NCBI RefSeq assembly: GCF_044962685.1
Contig: NZ_JBBKTX010000005.1
Span: forward strand, 140,402-204,401
DNA: 64,000 nucleotides
Reading direction: 5' to 3'
Origin: Oceanobacter antarcticus
Lineage (GTDB): Bacteria > Pseudomonadota > Gammaproteobacteria > Pseudomonadales > Oceanobacteraceae
In this document: positions 25,615 to 35,369 of the stretch, one piece after another
How positions within the stretch are numbered: position 1 is the first letter of the stretch
Layout of the letters: each line of letters begins with the position of its first letter
Position numbers and translations under genes: made by a program
The notes under the pieces: generated by a model
The model's database searches: none
What the model was told of the DNA's origin: nothing
What the model saw: only the letters and a program-made list of their open reading frames with translations

Positions 25615-28059
25615 ATGCACACAATGCCTATAACAAACCAAGCTGCTAATCGGACTACACCTGCCCGCGTCCGCTTGGCCATCAAGCCGCTGATCTGGCT
25701 CATCGCCGCCATGATGACCGGTTGCGCCGCCCTCGCCAGCCAGCAATTCGAAGACCTGTTTGGTGAGTCATCACCCAAAAGTCGCTGGGTCGAAGCCGAC
25801 AGTTTCGAGGGCCGGGTATTCCACCAGGACGTTCAACCACTATTGGAACAACGCTGCGTTCATTGCCACGCCTGTTACGATGCCCCTTGCCAGCTGAAGC
25901 TGACGTCGCCCCAGGGCATTGATCGCGGCATGCACTCCGAGCTGGTCTACGATGGTACCCGCCTGCTGGCCACCGCACCCAAACGACTGTATCTGGATGC
26001 TCACAACACCGAAGAATGGCGTGCAAAAGGTTTTCAACCCGTCCTGAACGAACGCCGTAATACCAGCGAGGCCAACCTTCAGGCCAGCTTGCTATTCCGC
26101 GCCATCACCCAGCGCCAGACTCAGGGAGCGTTCCATCAGACCGTGCTGCCAGACAGCTATGACTTTGGCCTGTCGCGGGATCAACAGTGCCCGACCGCCG
26201 AACAATACGAGACCTTTGCCAGCCAGTATCCCGACTGGGGCATGCCTTACGGCTTGCCTGCCCTGTCCGATAGCGAATACTCAACACTGACAGACTGGAT
26301 CCAACGCGGAGGACTGTTACCACGACCGGCACCTTTGAACGGAAACCTGCAGGATCAGCTACAACAGTGGGAACAACGCTTTAATGCCCAGGGTGATCCG
26401 GAAAGCGAGCCGTACAAACGCCAGGCACTGGTCAGTCGCTATATTTATGAACATATCTACCTTTACAGCCTGTACCTCGGCGATGACACCAGTACTCGCT
26501 TTCATCTGGTCAGATCGCGTACGGCTCCCGGCGAACCGATTGACATTATTGCCACACGCCGGCCTTACGATGATCCCGGTGTGGCCATACCTTACTACCG
26601 TCTGGTTGTCGATCAGGAGTCCCGTGTCGCCAAAACCTATATCCCGTTCCGGCTCAATGAAGCCCGCTGGGACAACTGGCATTCGCTGTTTTATGGCCAC
26701 CCATACGCAGTCACCTCCTTGCCTGGTTACGATGAAGAAATTGCCTCCAACCCTTTCATTACCTTTCACGATATTCCGGCTGATGCCCGCTATCGCTTTT
26801 TGCTGGAACACTCATTAGAAACCATCATGTCGTTTATCAAGGGGCCGGTCTGTCACGGCCAGGTTGCTGTTAATGTCATTAACGAACAATTTTGGGTATT
26901 TTTTGTCAATCCGAACCTGCACTACGGCAGCGAGGCGTCAGACTTTCTTGAGAGCCAGGTACATCATCTCGACTTGCCTGCCAAAAACAGCAGTAACAGC
27001 CTGCCAATCAGTTCATGGATTTCCTTTTCAGACCAGCAAAAAGAGTACCTGAGTGCCAAATCCGCCTTTATTCGCCAGGAAATGGAGGCCAACCATATCC
27101 TGCTGGACACCCAACTGGTGTGGGACGGCGATCAGCAAACAGGCACCAACAATCCCAATGCCGCACTCACCGTGATGCGCCACTTCGACAATGCCACCGT
27201 GGTTCAGGGTCTGTTGGGCAAGCCCCCTAAAACTGCCTGGCTGATTGACTACCCGTTACTGGAACGTATCCACTATCTTCTGGTGGCCGGTTTTGATGTG
27301 TATGGCAACGTCGGTCACCAGCTGGTGACGCGTCTGTATATGGATTTCTTACGCATGGAAGGAGAAGTGAACTTTCTGCTGCTGCTGCCCAAAGAGGAAC
27401 GCGAAAAGGTGCGCCGGTACTGGTATCGCGACACCAGCACCACCATCAAGGATTACATTTTCAGTGATCTGATCAGCCTCGATATTAACAGCGCCATCCC
27501 CTATCGCAGCAACCAGCCGCAGATGGAGTTATATCGTCTACTGGAGCACAAACTGGCACCGGTGCTAAACCGGGACTATCAGCCGCAATCCGGCGCACTG
27601 TCGGGCGCAGCATTAACCACACTCAATAGCCTGGAAAATTTGCGCGGCAGTGGCCTGCATCAGTTGCCTGAGCTCAGCCTGCTGCTGGTGACACGTCAGC
27701 AACAACCGCTGGAACTGATCAGCCTTGTCCACAACCGGGCCCATGCCAATATCTCCAGTCTGCTGGATGAGGAAGATGCGCTGCGGCCGGAAGAAGACAC
27801 CCTGACACTGGCGCGAGGCGCCGTGGGTGATTACCCTAATGTTTTGCTCCGGGTTGAAGAAGAGCAATTACCAGAACTGGTCAAACAGATCACCAACATG
27901 CAAACCAGTGCCGACTACAGCGCCCTGCTCGACCGCTTTGGGGTACGTCGCAGCAGCAAGGATTTCTGGCAGGTCAGCGATACGATTGGCCAGTTTTATC
28001 AGCAACAATGGCCGCTCAGATCCGGGATTCTGGACTACAACCGACTGCAAAACCGCTGA
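25615..28059 (+). CDS. cti: Fatty acid cis-trans isomerase (haem protein)
   Basis: 814 residues. It isomerises cis-unsaturated membrane fatty acids to trans, rigidifying the membrane on solvent, salt or heat shock. A c-type haem site C81-VH-C84-H85 lies in 'RCVHCHACYDAPCQLKL', the signature of Cti. A hydrophobic N-terminal segment (residues 21-42) exports it; 'MMTGC37' could be a lipobox, in which case it would be membrane-anchored. The rest ('LYLDAHNTEEWRAKGFQPVL', 'IPYYRLVVDQESRVAKTY') matches the family, slightly longer than the Pseudomonas proteins. The start is one of two nearby ATG codons (25615, 25624) with no clear Shine-Dalgarno. Monocistronic. Confidence 0.94.
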   Translation: MHTMPITNQAANRTTPARVRLAIKPLIWLIAAMMTGCAALASQQFEDLFGESSPKSRWVEADSFEGRVFHQDVQPLLEQRCVHCHACYDAPCQLKLTSPQGIDRGMHSELVYDGTRLLATAPKRLYLDAHNTEEWRAKGFQPVLNERRNTSEANLQASLLFRAITQRQTQGAFHQTVLPDSYDFGLSRDQQCPTAEQYETFASQYPDWGMPYGLPALSDSEYSTLTDWIQRGGLLPRPAPLNGNLQDQLQQWEQRFNAQGDPESEPYKRQALVSRYIYEHIYLYSLYLGDDTSTRFHLVRSRTAPGEPIDIIATRRPYDDPGVAIPYYRLVVDQESRVAKTYIPFRLNEARWDNWHSLFYGHPYAVTSLPGYDEEIASNPFITFHDIPADARYRFLLEHSLETIMSFIKGPVCHGQVAVNVINEQFWVFFVNPNLHYGSEASDFLESQVHHLDLPAKNSSNSLPISSWISFSDQQKEYLSAKSAFIRQEMEANHILLDTQLVWDGDQQTGTNNPNAALTVMRHFDNATVVQGLLGKPPKTAWLIDYPLLERIHYLLVAGFDVYGNVGHQLVTRLYMDFLRMEGEVNFLLLLPKEEREKVRRYWYRDTSTTIKDYIFSDLISLDINSAIPYRSNQPQMELYRLLEHKLAPVLNRDYQPQSGALSGAALTTLNSLENLRGSGLHQLPELSLLLVTRQQQPLELISLVHNRAHANISSLLDEEDALRPEEDTLTLARGAVGDYPNVLLRVEEEQLPELVKQITNMQTSADYSALLDRFGVRRSSKDFWQVSDTIGQFYQQQWPLRSGILDYNRLQNR

Positions 28060-28128
28060 TTCAAACAACCGTTGGTTATTTGCTGCGCTAACGCCAGGCA
28101 GAGAAAGCGCCGGGCGGATAATCTCCGG

Positions 28129-30216
28129 TCAGGCGTTTTTCCGTAATCCGGAGGCAACCCATAAACGCAGCACCACCCGTAACGCCCGTCGCCAGAGCGG
28201 CATTACCGACGGGCCAGATGCCTTCCAGCACTGTAATTCCGCCACAATACGTTGTGCCGTGCTGAAGGTTCCGGTGGTAGCGCTCACATAGCAGGGATAA
28301 CGTACCAGCGTGGCTGCCACCAGCTCATTCAACGAACGTTGGCGAACACGTCGTGGGCAAGCCAAGGTATCCTGGGTCAAGCCCCAACCGGCATAAAACG
28401 GCATGCCGTAGCAAGTCACCTCTTTACCGCGCAGCAATGCCTCAAACCCCAGCAATGAAGTCATGGTAAACACGGCATCAATATGCTCGAGCATTTGCGA
28501 GGAATCACCGTCCAATACCAGTTCGTCACACAACGCCTGATAATCAGCAAGCGGCAAATCCTTGCTGCGCAAACCAGACACCACGTCCGGATGCGGCTTG
28601 TACACCAGCCAGGCATCCGGTTCTGCGGCGCGCGCCGACTGTAATAATGCCAGATTGGTTTTGATGCCGCTGGCCCCCATACGGATGGAGGCGTCCGACT
28701 CAACCTGGCCCGGCACCAGCACCACGCGGCGAGATGGTTCAGCCACGGCACACCCTGGCTTCCAGTCTTGTCCGGTCAGGTTATATTTGGAAATGCGGTT
28801 CGCGACGATAGTCTCGCGCAGCTGCTCTGCCAGGGCACAGTCGGCGGCTGAAAATTCATCCGTCGCCAGAATCTGCTCCAGACGAGAGGGTACTGAGGCA
28901 TCGTAATACATGCCCACGTCATCCAGCACCCAGGAAAGTGGCCGAATCAGATCCGCTCCCAGCCCGGATGAGCGCAAAAAACCATCTTCAATACGCAACA
29001 CCCGAGCCGGTTGTCGCTCTGGTGCTTGCAACACTACCGGCAACGGCCGCACCCCCCACAAGGCGACGGTAGCCTGAGCCGGTATCAGGCTGGCGTCTTT
29101 ACAGAAAGTCACCTCGGTGCCATTAAGAAAGGCACGCAAGATCGGTTTTTTCCAACGCGAAAAACCCAGCGCATGTACCGGCCCGAACTGATGATTACGC
29201 AGCCATTGCTGCCGCTGTGCCGACAAATAATCCAGCGTGGCTTCAATCCCGGTTTCTGCGTCCAGTTCCGAATCCCAGTAACGGCTGTAACCTACCAGTG
29301 TGGCATGCACCAGCTGTTCCAGCGTCACGGGTGCTCCGGCCAGTGCAATCGCCAGACGGCGGCGCTCGGGTGCTTCCAGATCATCCTCGGTCAACCCCCA
29401 TCCGGCGTAAAACGGCATACCAAAACAGCGCACCGGTTTTCCCCACAACAAGGCTTCAAATCCCATTTGTGACGTTACGGTGTAGACCTTGTCGGCATTG
29501 GCTAACAGTCGTTCTGGGTGACAGTTTTCTGCAATCAGTCGAATCCGTTGATGCAACTGTAACGCTGCCAGATCAAAATGCCCGGCTCGGGAGCGGGTAA
29601 AGGCATCCGGGTGTACTTTCACTACCACCGTTGTTCGAGGATTTTCGGCCAGGGCAGCCTCCAGCATCCGCGTAAAAGACGCCGCACTGGCCAGCCCAAA
29701 TGGAATGGAAGCATCCCCGGCCACCTGATCCACCACCAGCACAAATGACGACGGCAGCTCCCCGCTATAGTCAGGGGCGGCGTTGTATTTGGAAATACCG
29801 GCCTGTTGCCAGCGCTGAATCAAGTCGAAACTGCGCTGCTGTTGAGCCGTCGTCAGAGGTTGTGGGATCAGTTGTTCCAACCGCGAAGGCCGGGTGGCAT
29901 CGTAATAGATACCGATATTATCCTGCACCAGCGACAGTGCCTGATCTTGCCGACCTAACGAGCGGACAAAACCGTCTTCCAGCAACCACCATTGACGCTG
30001 CTGACGCACTCCTTGCTGCTCTGCCCTGAGACCTGAACGCTTGCGCCCCCAACCCAGTATCTCGGCCTGGTTACGCTCAGAACCGTGCCCGTCCACCTGC
30101 CAGAATGCCCGCACAATCGGATTGGCCAGCAGGGCGCGGGAACTGGAGATAGCCAGCGGTCTGGGTCTGGCACGAGAGGAAACAGCAGAATCAGCAACAA
30201 CAGGACGAGACGCCAT
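28129..30216 (-). CDS. KpsC-like dual beta-Kdo transferase (capsule lipid linker)
   Basis: 695 residues made of two related halves. Each contains 'ED-GF-RS', 'YYDA...PSRLEQ' and the identical string 'GMPFYAGWGLT' (near residues 266 and 604). This two-domain layout is KpsC/LipB, where each half adds beta-linked Kdo residues to lyso-phosphatidylglycerol, building the linker for group-2 capsule. ATG at 30216 follows AAGGA. No kpsS, kpsE/D/M/T or serotype genes are nearby, so it is an orphan here. It ends convergent with cti. Confidence 0.87.
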   Translation of the reverse strand: MASRPVVADSAVSSRARPRPLAISSSRALLANPIVRAFWQVDGHGSERNQAEILGWGRKRSGLRAEQQGVRQQRQWWLLEDGFVRSLGRQDQALSLVQDNIGIYYDATRPSRLEQLIPQPLTTAQQQRSFDLIQRWQQAGISKYNAAPDYSGELPSSFVLVVDQVAGDASIPFGLASAASFTRMLEAALAENPRTTVVVKVHPDAFTRSRAGHFDLAALQLHQRIRLIAENCHPERLLANADKVYTVTSQMGFEALLWGKPVRCFGMPFYAGWGLTEDDLEAPERRRLAIALAGAPVTLEQLVHATLVGYSRYWDSELDAETGIEATLDYLSAQRQQWLRNHQFGPVHALGFSRWKKPILRAFLNGTEVTFCKDASLIPAQATVALWGVRPLPVVLQAPERQPARVLRIEDGFLRSSGLGADLIRPLSWVLDDVGMYYDASVPSRLEQILATDEFSAADCALAEQLRETIVANRISKYNLTGQDWKPGCAVAEPSRRVVLVPGQVESDASIRMGASGIKTNLALLQSARAAEPDAWLVYKPHPDVVSGLRSKDLPLADYQALCDELVLDGDSSQMLEHIDAVFTMTSLLGFEALLRGKEVTCYGMPFYAGWGLTQDTLACPRRVRQRSLNELVAATLVRYPCYVSATTGTFSTAQRIVAELQCWKASGPSVMPLWRRALRVVLRLWVASGLRKNA

Positions 30217-30320
30217 GTAAATCCTTGGGCTGGCCAAATGGAGGGATAACGACCGTAACAAACAGCCAGTATTACTGGCTCCTTGAACGAATTATCATAG
30301 AACAAGTCATTAGCGAATCA

Positions 30321-30344
30321 TAAAAAAGGACGCCGACGGCGTCC
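30321..30344 (-). terminator. Intrinsic terminator of the epmC-rhlB operon
   Basis: On the minus strand GGACGCC, GTC loop, GGCGTCC, then six T: a 7-bp GC-rich stem 50 bases after the rhlB stop. Confidence 0.88.
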
Positions 30345-30392
30345 CTCTTTTATGGTTACCAAACCGGTTTACGGCTTGGCAAACAACTCGAT

Positions 30393-31826
30393 TTACAGCT
30401 GTTTTAACGACAGCTTGGCTCCAAGGTATTTTTCCAGATCTGGCAATGCAAACGCGTCATCTTCAGACACCAGACTGATGGAAATACCCTTGGCACCGGC
30501 CCGGCCAGTACGGCCAATACGGTGGACGTAATCTTCAGAATCTTCAGGCAAGGTGTAGTTGAACACGTGAGAGACCCCATCAACGTGAATACCACGCCCG
30601 GCAACGTCGGTAGCGACCATGATACCCACCTGGCCTTCACGAAAGCGTTCCAGCGTTTTCAGACGCTTTTGCTGGTTCACTTCACCCGACAGCAAGGCCG
30701 CTTTAAAGCCACGCTTGATCAGCTTTTCACACAGGTTACGGGTGTGATCTCGACGATTGGCAAAAATAATACAGCGTTCCGGATTTTCTTCCTTGAGGAA
30801 GCGTTCCAGCAAGCCGAACTTGTCACTCTCAGCGACCAGATAAAAACTCTGGTCGACCCGATCAGTTGCCACCTGCTCCGGTTCAATTTCAATTTGCAGC
30901 GGATCACGGGTCCACTGGTCAATCAGGATACGCACATCAAAATTGAACGTGGCCGAAAACAACAAGGTCTGCCGATGATCTTTAGGGGGCGTCGCCCGCA
31001 CAATACGGCGTACATCCGGGATAAAGCCCATATCCAGCATCCGGTCGGCTTCATCCAGCACCAGCACTTCAATCTGATCCAGGAAAACATCCTGACTACG
31101 CATAAAGTCGATCAGACGACCCGGCGTGGCGACCAGAATATCCACCACATCGTCACGCAATTTGCGCCGCTGCAACTCATAGTCCATGCCACCCATCACC
31201 GTCACGACGTTCAGGCCACTGTGTTTCGCCAGCCCTTCCGCATCCTTGCCGATTTGCATCGCCAGTTCACGAGTGGGTGCAACAATCAGTGCCCGAGGCT
31301 CACTGGCATAACGTTCGTCAGGAATAACCGTTAGCAAACGATTCAGAATCGTCAGCAAAAATGCAGCCGATTTACCCGTGCCAGTTTGCGCCTGACCAAT
31401 GGTGTCGCGTCCGCGTAATGAAGCCGGCAGGCTTTCTGCCTGAATCGGCGTGCAATATTCAAAACCCAGATCATAAATGGCGTGCATGACGGATTCTGGC
31501 AGGTCGAGATCGTGGAAACGGGTCTTCCCTTCCATCGGCTCAACCTTGAAGGTATCAGGATCCCAGGGTTCAACAGGCGCTTGTCTACTGCTACCACGCT
31601 GGCCTGAACCATTATTCTTTGACGTATGTCTCTTGCTGCTCTGACTGCCGCTACGGCTGCCATGGGGCTGCTCGGCGCGTTGATGTTTTTCGTGGGCTGG
31701 TGCACCCTTGGGAGTATTGGTGGAAGTTTTGGCTGCCCGGGATGGCTCTTTTGAAACAGAACGGGAAGCAGTGCCGGTGTCGGCTTTCTTGTTGCCTGCC
31801 ACCGCCTTGATGATTTTCTTGAACAA
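30393..31826 (-). CDS. rhlB: DEAD-box RNA helicase, RhlB-like
   Basis: 477 residues. The helicase core starts near residue 100. Q-motif 'FEYCTPIQAESLP', Walker A 'AQTGTGKS', 'PTRELA', 'VLDEADRM', 'SAT' and 'HRIGRTGR' are all intact. Residues 1-95 are a basic, Ser/Lys/Gln-rich, probably disordered extension, as in pseudomonad RhlB. The only suitable start is TTG at 31826, with GGAG six bases upstream. It probably takes part in RNA degradation and remodelling. Co-transcribed with epmC, 12 bases upstream. Confidence 0.88.
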   Translation of the reverse strand: MFKKIIKAVAGNKKADTGTASRSVSKEPSRAAKTSTNTPKGAPAHEKHQRAEQPHGSRSGSQSSKRHTSKNNGSGQRGSSRQAPVEPWDPDTFKVEPMEGKTRFHDLDLPESVMHAIYDLGFEYCTPIQAESLPASLRGRDTIGQAQTGTGKSAAFLLTILNRLLTVIPDERYASEPRALIVAPTRELAMQIGKDAEGLAKHSGLNVVTVMGGMDYELQRRKLRDDVVDILVATPGRLIDFMRSQDVFLDQIEVLVLDEADRMLDMGFIPDVRRIVRATPPKDHRQTLLFSATFNFDVRILIDQWTRDPLQIEIEPEQVATDRVDQSFYLVAESDKFGLLERFLKEENPERCIIFANRRDHTRNLCEKLIKRGFKAALLSGEVNQQKRLKTLERFREGQVGIMVATDVAGRGIHVDGVSHVFNYTLPEDSEDYVHRIGRTGRAGAKGISISLVSEDDAFALPDLEKYLGAKLSLKQL

Positions 31827-31838
31827 AAGTGTCTCCAG

Positions 31839-32420
31839 TCAGAGTCGTTCCAGCACAAAAAGGTCGGCTGAAAATATTTCGTGGCGCTGATAATAGTCGA
31901 GTAGCGTGTTTTTTAATACTTCCGCGCGTGCCGGAAGCCCGTGGTGATAGTAATGGCAGGCCTGCTGCCATACAGAGAGAGCAAACGCCTTGCGTCCGGC
32001 TGCGACCTCAACCGGGTCGCCGTCGAGATTATCCGTACTGATATAAAAACGTCGGCCACAGGCTTCCGACAATAACCACTCGACGGCCTGGGGTTTGATC
32101 TCTACCTGTTCAAACGCACGCTGTTGCTCGGCAGTACGGCCATCGGGCTCATACCAATAGCCAAAATCCACTTGCCGACGGCGTTGCTCGCCAGCAATAC
32201 ACCAGTGGCTTATCTCATGCAGGGCTGAGGCATAAAAACCATGGGCAAAAATAACCCTGTTGTAGCCGCAGTGAATGTCTGACGGCAGGTATTCAGGCTC
32301 CGTATCACCGGCGAGCAGACGGGTGTTTTGTGCAGAGAAAAACAATTCATCAAACAGGCAGATCAAATCCGCTGTTTGCAGTGTGTCGGGGGAATAGGCG
32401 GGCTTGGACACAAACAACAT
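31839..32420 (-). CDS. epmC: Elongation factor P hydroxylase
   Basis: 193 residues. It hydroxylates the beta-lysyl-lysine of EF-P, the last EF-P modification step. 'YNRVIFAHGFYASALHEISH' with the HEISHW metal motif, 'VDFGYWYEPDGR' and 'QFE/FEQVEIKPQAVEWLL' match EpmC/YfcM. ATG at 32420 is preferred over the adjacent upstream TTG. epmA, epmB and efp are not in the window. Confidence 0.93.
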   Translation of the reverse strand: MLFVSKPAYSPDTLQTADLICLFDELFFSAQNTRLLAGDTEPEYLPSDIHCGYNRVIFAHGFYASALHEISHWCIAGEQRRRQVDFGYWYEPDGRTAEQQRAFEQVEIKPQAVEWLLSEACGRRFYISTDNLDGDPVEVAAGRKAFALSVWQQACHYYHHGLPARAEVLKNTLLDYYQRHEIFSADLFVLERL

Positions 32421-32637
32421 CAACCAAAATCAGACAGTCGGTTATTGTATCAGGTGTGCCGGGAATTACCCGCGTGCCAGATAACGAAACGGCTATATTT
32501 TCTGCTTTTGTTAAACGTCAGGATTTCTCTCATCACTACCTCGTCACCAGCAGGCGGTCTTGCAAAGTAGCAATAATCCGGGAGAATGCCGCGCTGCGCT
32601 TCAGCCTTCTCTCCTTCTGCCCAGAGCTATCCGTCCC

Positions 32638-33981
32638 ATGTCGTTTGCCAAACGCGAAACCCGCGCCCTGATCCAACTCACCTTGCCGATACTGGCAACC
32701 CAAATGGCGCAAATCGGCATGGGCACCGTCGATACCCTGATGTCTGGCTATGTCAGCACCCGAGATCTGGCTGCGGTCGCCATTGGTACCGCCCTGTGGT
32801 TGCCAGTCTGGCTGTTTCTGGCGGGTATCCTGGTGGCCCTGTCACCACTGGTTTCCGGTCTGAACGCATCAAAGCAGCACCAGCAACTGCCTGGCCTGCT
32901 GGCTTCCTCTGTCTGGTTGGGTGCACTGTTGGGTAGTGTCTTTGGCCTATTACTTTACCTGGCGGCTGATATTCTGCCATGGCTGATAGACGACTCGATC
33001 ACGGCAACCCTGGCCGCCAACTATCTGATCGCCATCGCCATCGGCTTCCCGGCGGTCGGTATTTTTCTGGCATTCCGGTTTTATGCCGAAGCCCTGAGCC
33101 AAGCCAGTCACGTCACCTGGATCATGCTCTCCGGGCTGGTCGCCAACGTTCCCGTCAACGCGGTATTTGTGTATGGCTGGCTGGGGTTGCCCGCCTTGGG
33201 AAGCGTTGGTTGTGGCATTGGCAGCAGCCTGATTTTTGTCTGCATGGCGATTGCCATGGCATTAAACACCCGTAAATACCGGCTTGGCAGCGACTCTTCG
33301 CTCAAGCATCTGATGCGCTCTCCCGCCGGGCAACATGTCCGCGACATATTGCGTATCGGGGTGCCCATCGGTATCGCCATTTTTTTTGAAGTCAGCCTGT
33401 TCACCGTGATTGCGCTGTTTCTGACCGACCTCGGGCCGGTGGTGGTCGCCGGACACCAGGTTGCACTCAACGTTTCTTCCATCACTTTTATGATCCCGCT
33501 GAGCCTGGGAATGGCACTCACGGTACGGGTTGGTCACTATCTGGGAACGGGCGATACCCTCTTGGCAAGGCAAACAGCCTGGCTCGGAGTGCGGCTGAAC
33601 CTGGCGATAGCCTTATTTAACGCGATACTGATTATCCTGTTAGCCGACACCATTGCTGGCTGGTACTCACCCGATCCAGAGGTGGTTGCCATTGGCGCAG
33701 TGCTGTTGCTGTATGCCGCTGTTTTTCAGCTGTCTGATGCAACGCAGGTAGCAGCGGCTGGCGCTTTGCGCGGCTACCGGGATACCTTTGTTGTGATGCT
33801 GATTACCTTTGTGACCTACTGGGTGATCGGACTGAGCTGTGGCTATGGTCTGGCATTTTATGGTGTGCCGTCGCTTGGCATTGAACCTGCTGGCGCGCCT
33901 GGTTTCTGGATCGGACTGGTCATCGGCCTGACTGCCGCTGGAGCGGCCTTGGTGATCAGGCTGAAACGGGTATCGACTTAA
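32638..33981 (+). CDS. MATE-family multidrug efflux transporter (NorM-like)
   Basis: 447 residues, about 12 membrane helices in two MatE halves. 'LPILATQMAQIGMGTVDTLM' in helix 1 and 'PIGIAIFFEVSLFTVIALF' at the start of the second half are typical of the NorM branch (Na+- or H+-coupled export of cationic drugs). The start at 32638 precedes 'FAKRETRALIQLTLP', the usual N-terminal amphipathic helix. Divergent from epmC. Confidence 0.92.
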   Translation: MSFAKRETRALIQLTLPILATQMAQIGMGTVDTLMSGYVSTRDLAAVAIGTALWLPVWLFLAGILVALSPLVSGLNASKQHQQLPGLLASSVWLGALLGSVFGLLLYLAADILPWLIDDSITATLAANYLIAIAIGFPAVGIFLAFRFYAEALSQASHVTWIMLSGLVANVPVNAVFVYGWLGLPALGSVGCGIGSSLIFVCMAIAMALNTRKYRLGSDSSLKHLMRSPAGQHVRDILRIGVPIGIAIFFEVSLFTVIALFLTDLGPVVVAGHQVALNVSSITFMIPLSLGMALTVRVGHYLGTGDTLLARQTAWLGVRLNLAIALFNAILIILLADTIAGWYSPDPEVVAIGAVLLLYAAVFQLSDATQVAAAGALRGYRDTFVVMLITFVTYWVIGLSCGYGLAFYGVPSLGIEPAGAPGFWIGLVIGLTAAGAALVIRLKRVST

Positions 33982-34011
33982 TTCTGCACAGCTCTGCGTT
34001 GCCAGGTTCAG

Positions 34012-35049
34012 TTAGGGACACGGATTGGAAATAACCCGGTGAATCGCGTTGATACGCCCGATCACTTCCTCACTCAGCACCACTTCTGCACTGGCGAGAT
34101 TTTCTTGCAGCTGGGCCAGCGTGGTCGCGCCAATAATATTCGAGGTAACAAAATCCTGCTGGGTCACAAACGCCAGCGCCAGTGTCGCAGGTGACAAGTC
34201 CAGCTCTGCGGCCAACGCTACATACTGAGACACCGCCTCCTCCGCCTGCTCTCCCTTATAGCGGGAAAAACGCTCAAACAAGGTAATACGAGCGTTGGCT
34301 GGCAACTTGCCATGCAGGTATTTACCGGTCAGCACACCAAATGCCAGTGGCGAATAAGCCAGCAGCCCGACGTCTTCACGGATCGATACTTCAGCCATGC
34401 CAACTTCATAACTGCGGTTCAGCAAGTTGTAGGGGTTTTGCACCGACACCGGTCGCGGCCAGCCATTCTGGTCGGCAAGCTGGATCACCTTCATGGTGCC
34501 CCAGGCGGTTTCGTTGGACAGGCCATAGTGGCGAATTTTGCCCTGTTTGATCAGACCGACCAGTGCTTCCAGGGTTTCTTCCAGAGGCGTTGTGTTTTCT
34601 TGGTGATTATGGGCGTAGCCGAGCTTGCCAAAAAAATTGGTAGTACGCGCAGGCCAGTGTACCTGGTACAGATCCACATAATCGGTTTGCAGACGTTGCA
34701 GGCTGGTATCGATTGCTTCATTTACATGCTGGAGATCCAGTTTTGGCCCGTTACGAATATGCGTCATCCAGTCGCCAGGCCCGGCAATCTTGGTGGCCAG
34801 TATGATCTCCTCGCGCTTGCCAGAGCGGGCAAACCAGCTGCCGATATACTGTTCGGTACGGCCTTGGGTTTCGCTTTTCGGCGGCACTGGATACATTTCG
34901 GCGGTATCAAAAAAATTGATGCCAGCGGCGACCGCACAATCCATCTGTGCATGAGCTTCCGCTTCCGTGTTTTGCTCGCCCCAAGTCATGGTACCCAGGC
35001 ACAGCTGCGTCACATTCAGATCAGTATTGCCAAGTTTGCGTTTGAGCAT
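34012..35049 (-). CDS. tas: Aldo/keto reductase, Tas-like
   Basis: 345 residues. NADP(H)-dependent TIM barrel. 'LGTMTWGEQNTEAEAHAQMD', 'FFDTAEMYPVPP' (catalytic Tyr and Asp), 'LATKI' (Lys), 'YQVHWPAR' (His) and the C-terminal 'GATTLAQLQENL' cofactor loop match E. coli Tas almost throughout. ATG at 35049 follows GAGGAGG. Physiological substrate unknown; Tas suppresses tyrosine auxotrophy in E. coli under starvation. Confidence 0.92.
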   Translation of the reverse strand: MLKRKLGNTDLNVTQLCLGTMTWGEQNTEAEAHAQMDCAVAAGINFFDTAEMYPVPPKSETQGRTEQYIGSWFARSGKREEIILATKIAGPGDWMTHIRNGPKLDLQHVNEAIDTSLQRLQTDYVDLYQVHWPARTTNFFGKLGYAHNHQENTTPLEETLEALVGLIKQGKIRHYGLSNETAWGTMKVIQLADQNGWPRPVSVQNPYNLLNRSYEVGMAEVSIREDVGLLAYSPLAFGVLTGKYLHGKLPANARITLFERFSRYKGEQAEEAVSQYVALAAELDLSPATLALAFVTQQDFVTSNIIGATTLAQLQENLASAEVVLSEEVIGRINAIHRVISNPCP

Positions 35050-35369
35050 GGAATCCTCCTCAAGTTGGCCACAGTATAACGATAACGCGCCCACTCGGTC
35101 GCCATACTGTCAAAACCCATTGTTCATCTGACTGCACCAATACTCGGCCTGGGCCTGTGGCTATTCATTGCCAATAAACATCGTTACCCAGATAAACCAA
35201 GATCGCACCTGCTGTATTTCTCCAGCACTGCATTAACCAGACCCAGCCAATAATCCTGATAACTCTTTCATCCAAAATGCAACATATCAGACTCATGCTG
35301 TTCAGGATCAAGAAATCCGCTAACAGCCCGACATAAGATAAATTCATGGCAATCAATCAAGGAAATAGT
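35050..35369. other. Divergent intergenic region, nothing assigned
   Basis: 320 bases between tas (-) and the CZB gene (+). It is AT-richer toward the right. An open 63-codon minus-strand frame (35165-35356) has no ribosome site and an unnatural composition, so it is not called. Promoters for both flanking genes must lie here. Confidence 0.4.

Noticed and set aside
35165..35356. 63-codon hydrophobic minus frame between tas and the CZB gene
   Set aside because: No ribosome site and improbable residue content; could not be supported as a small membrane protein.
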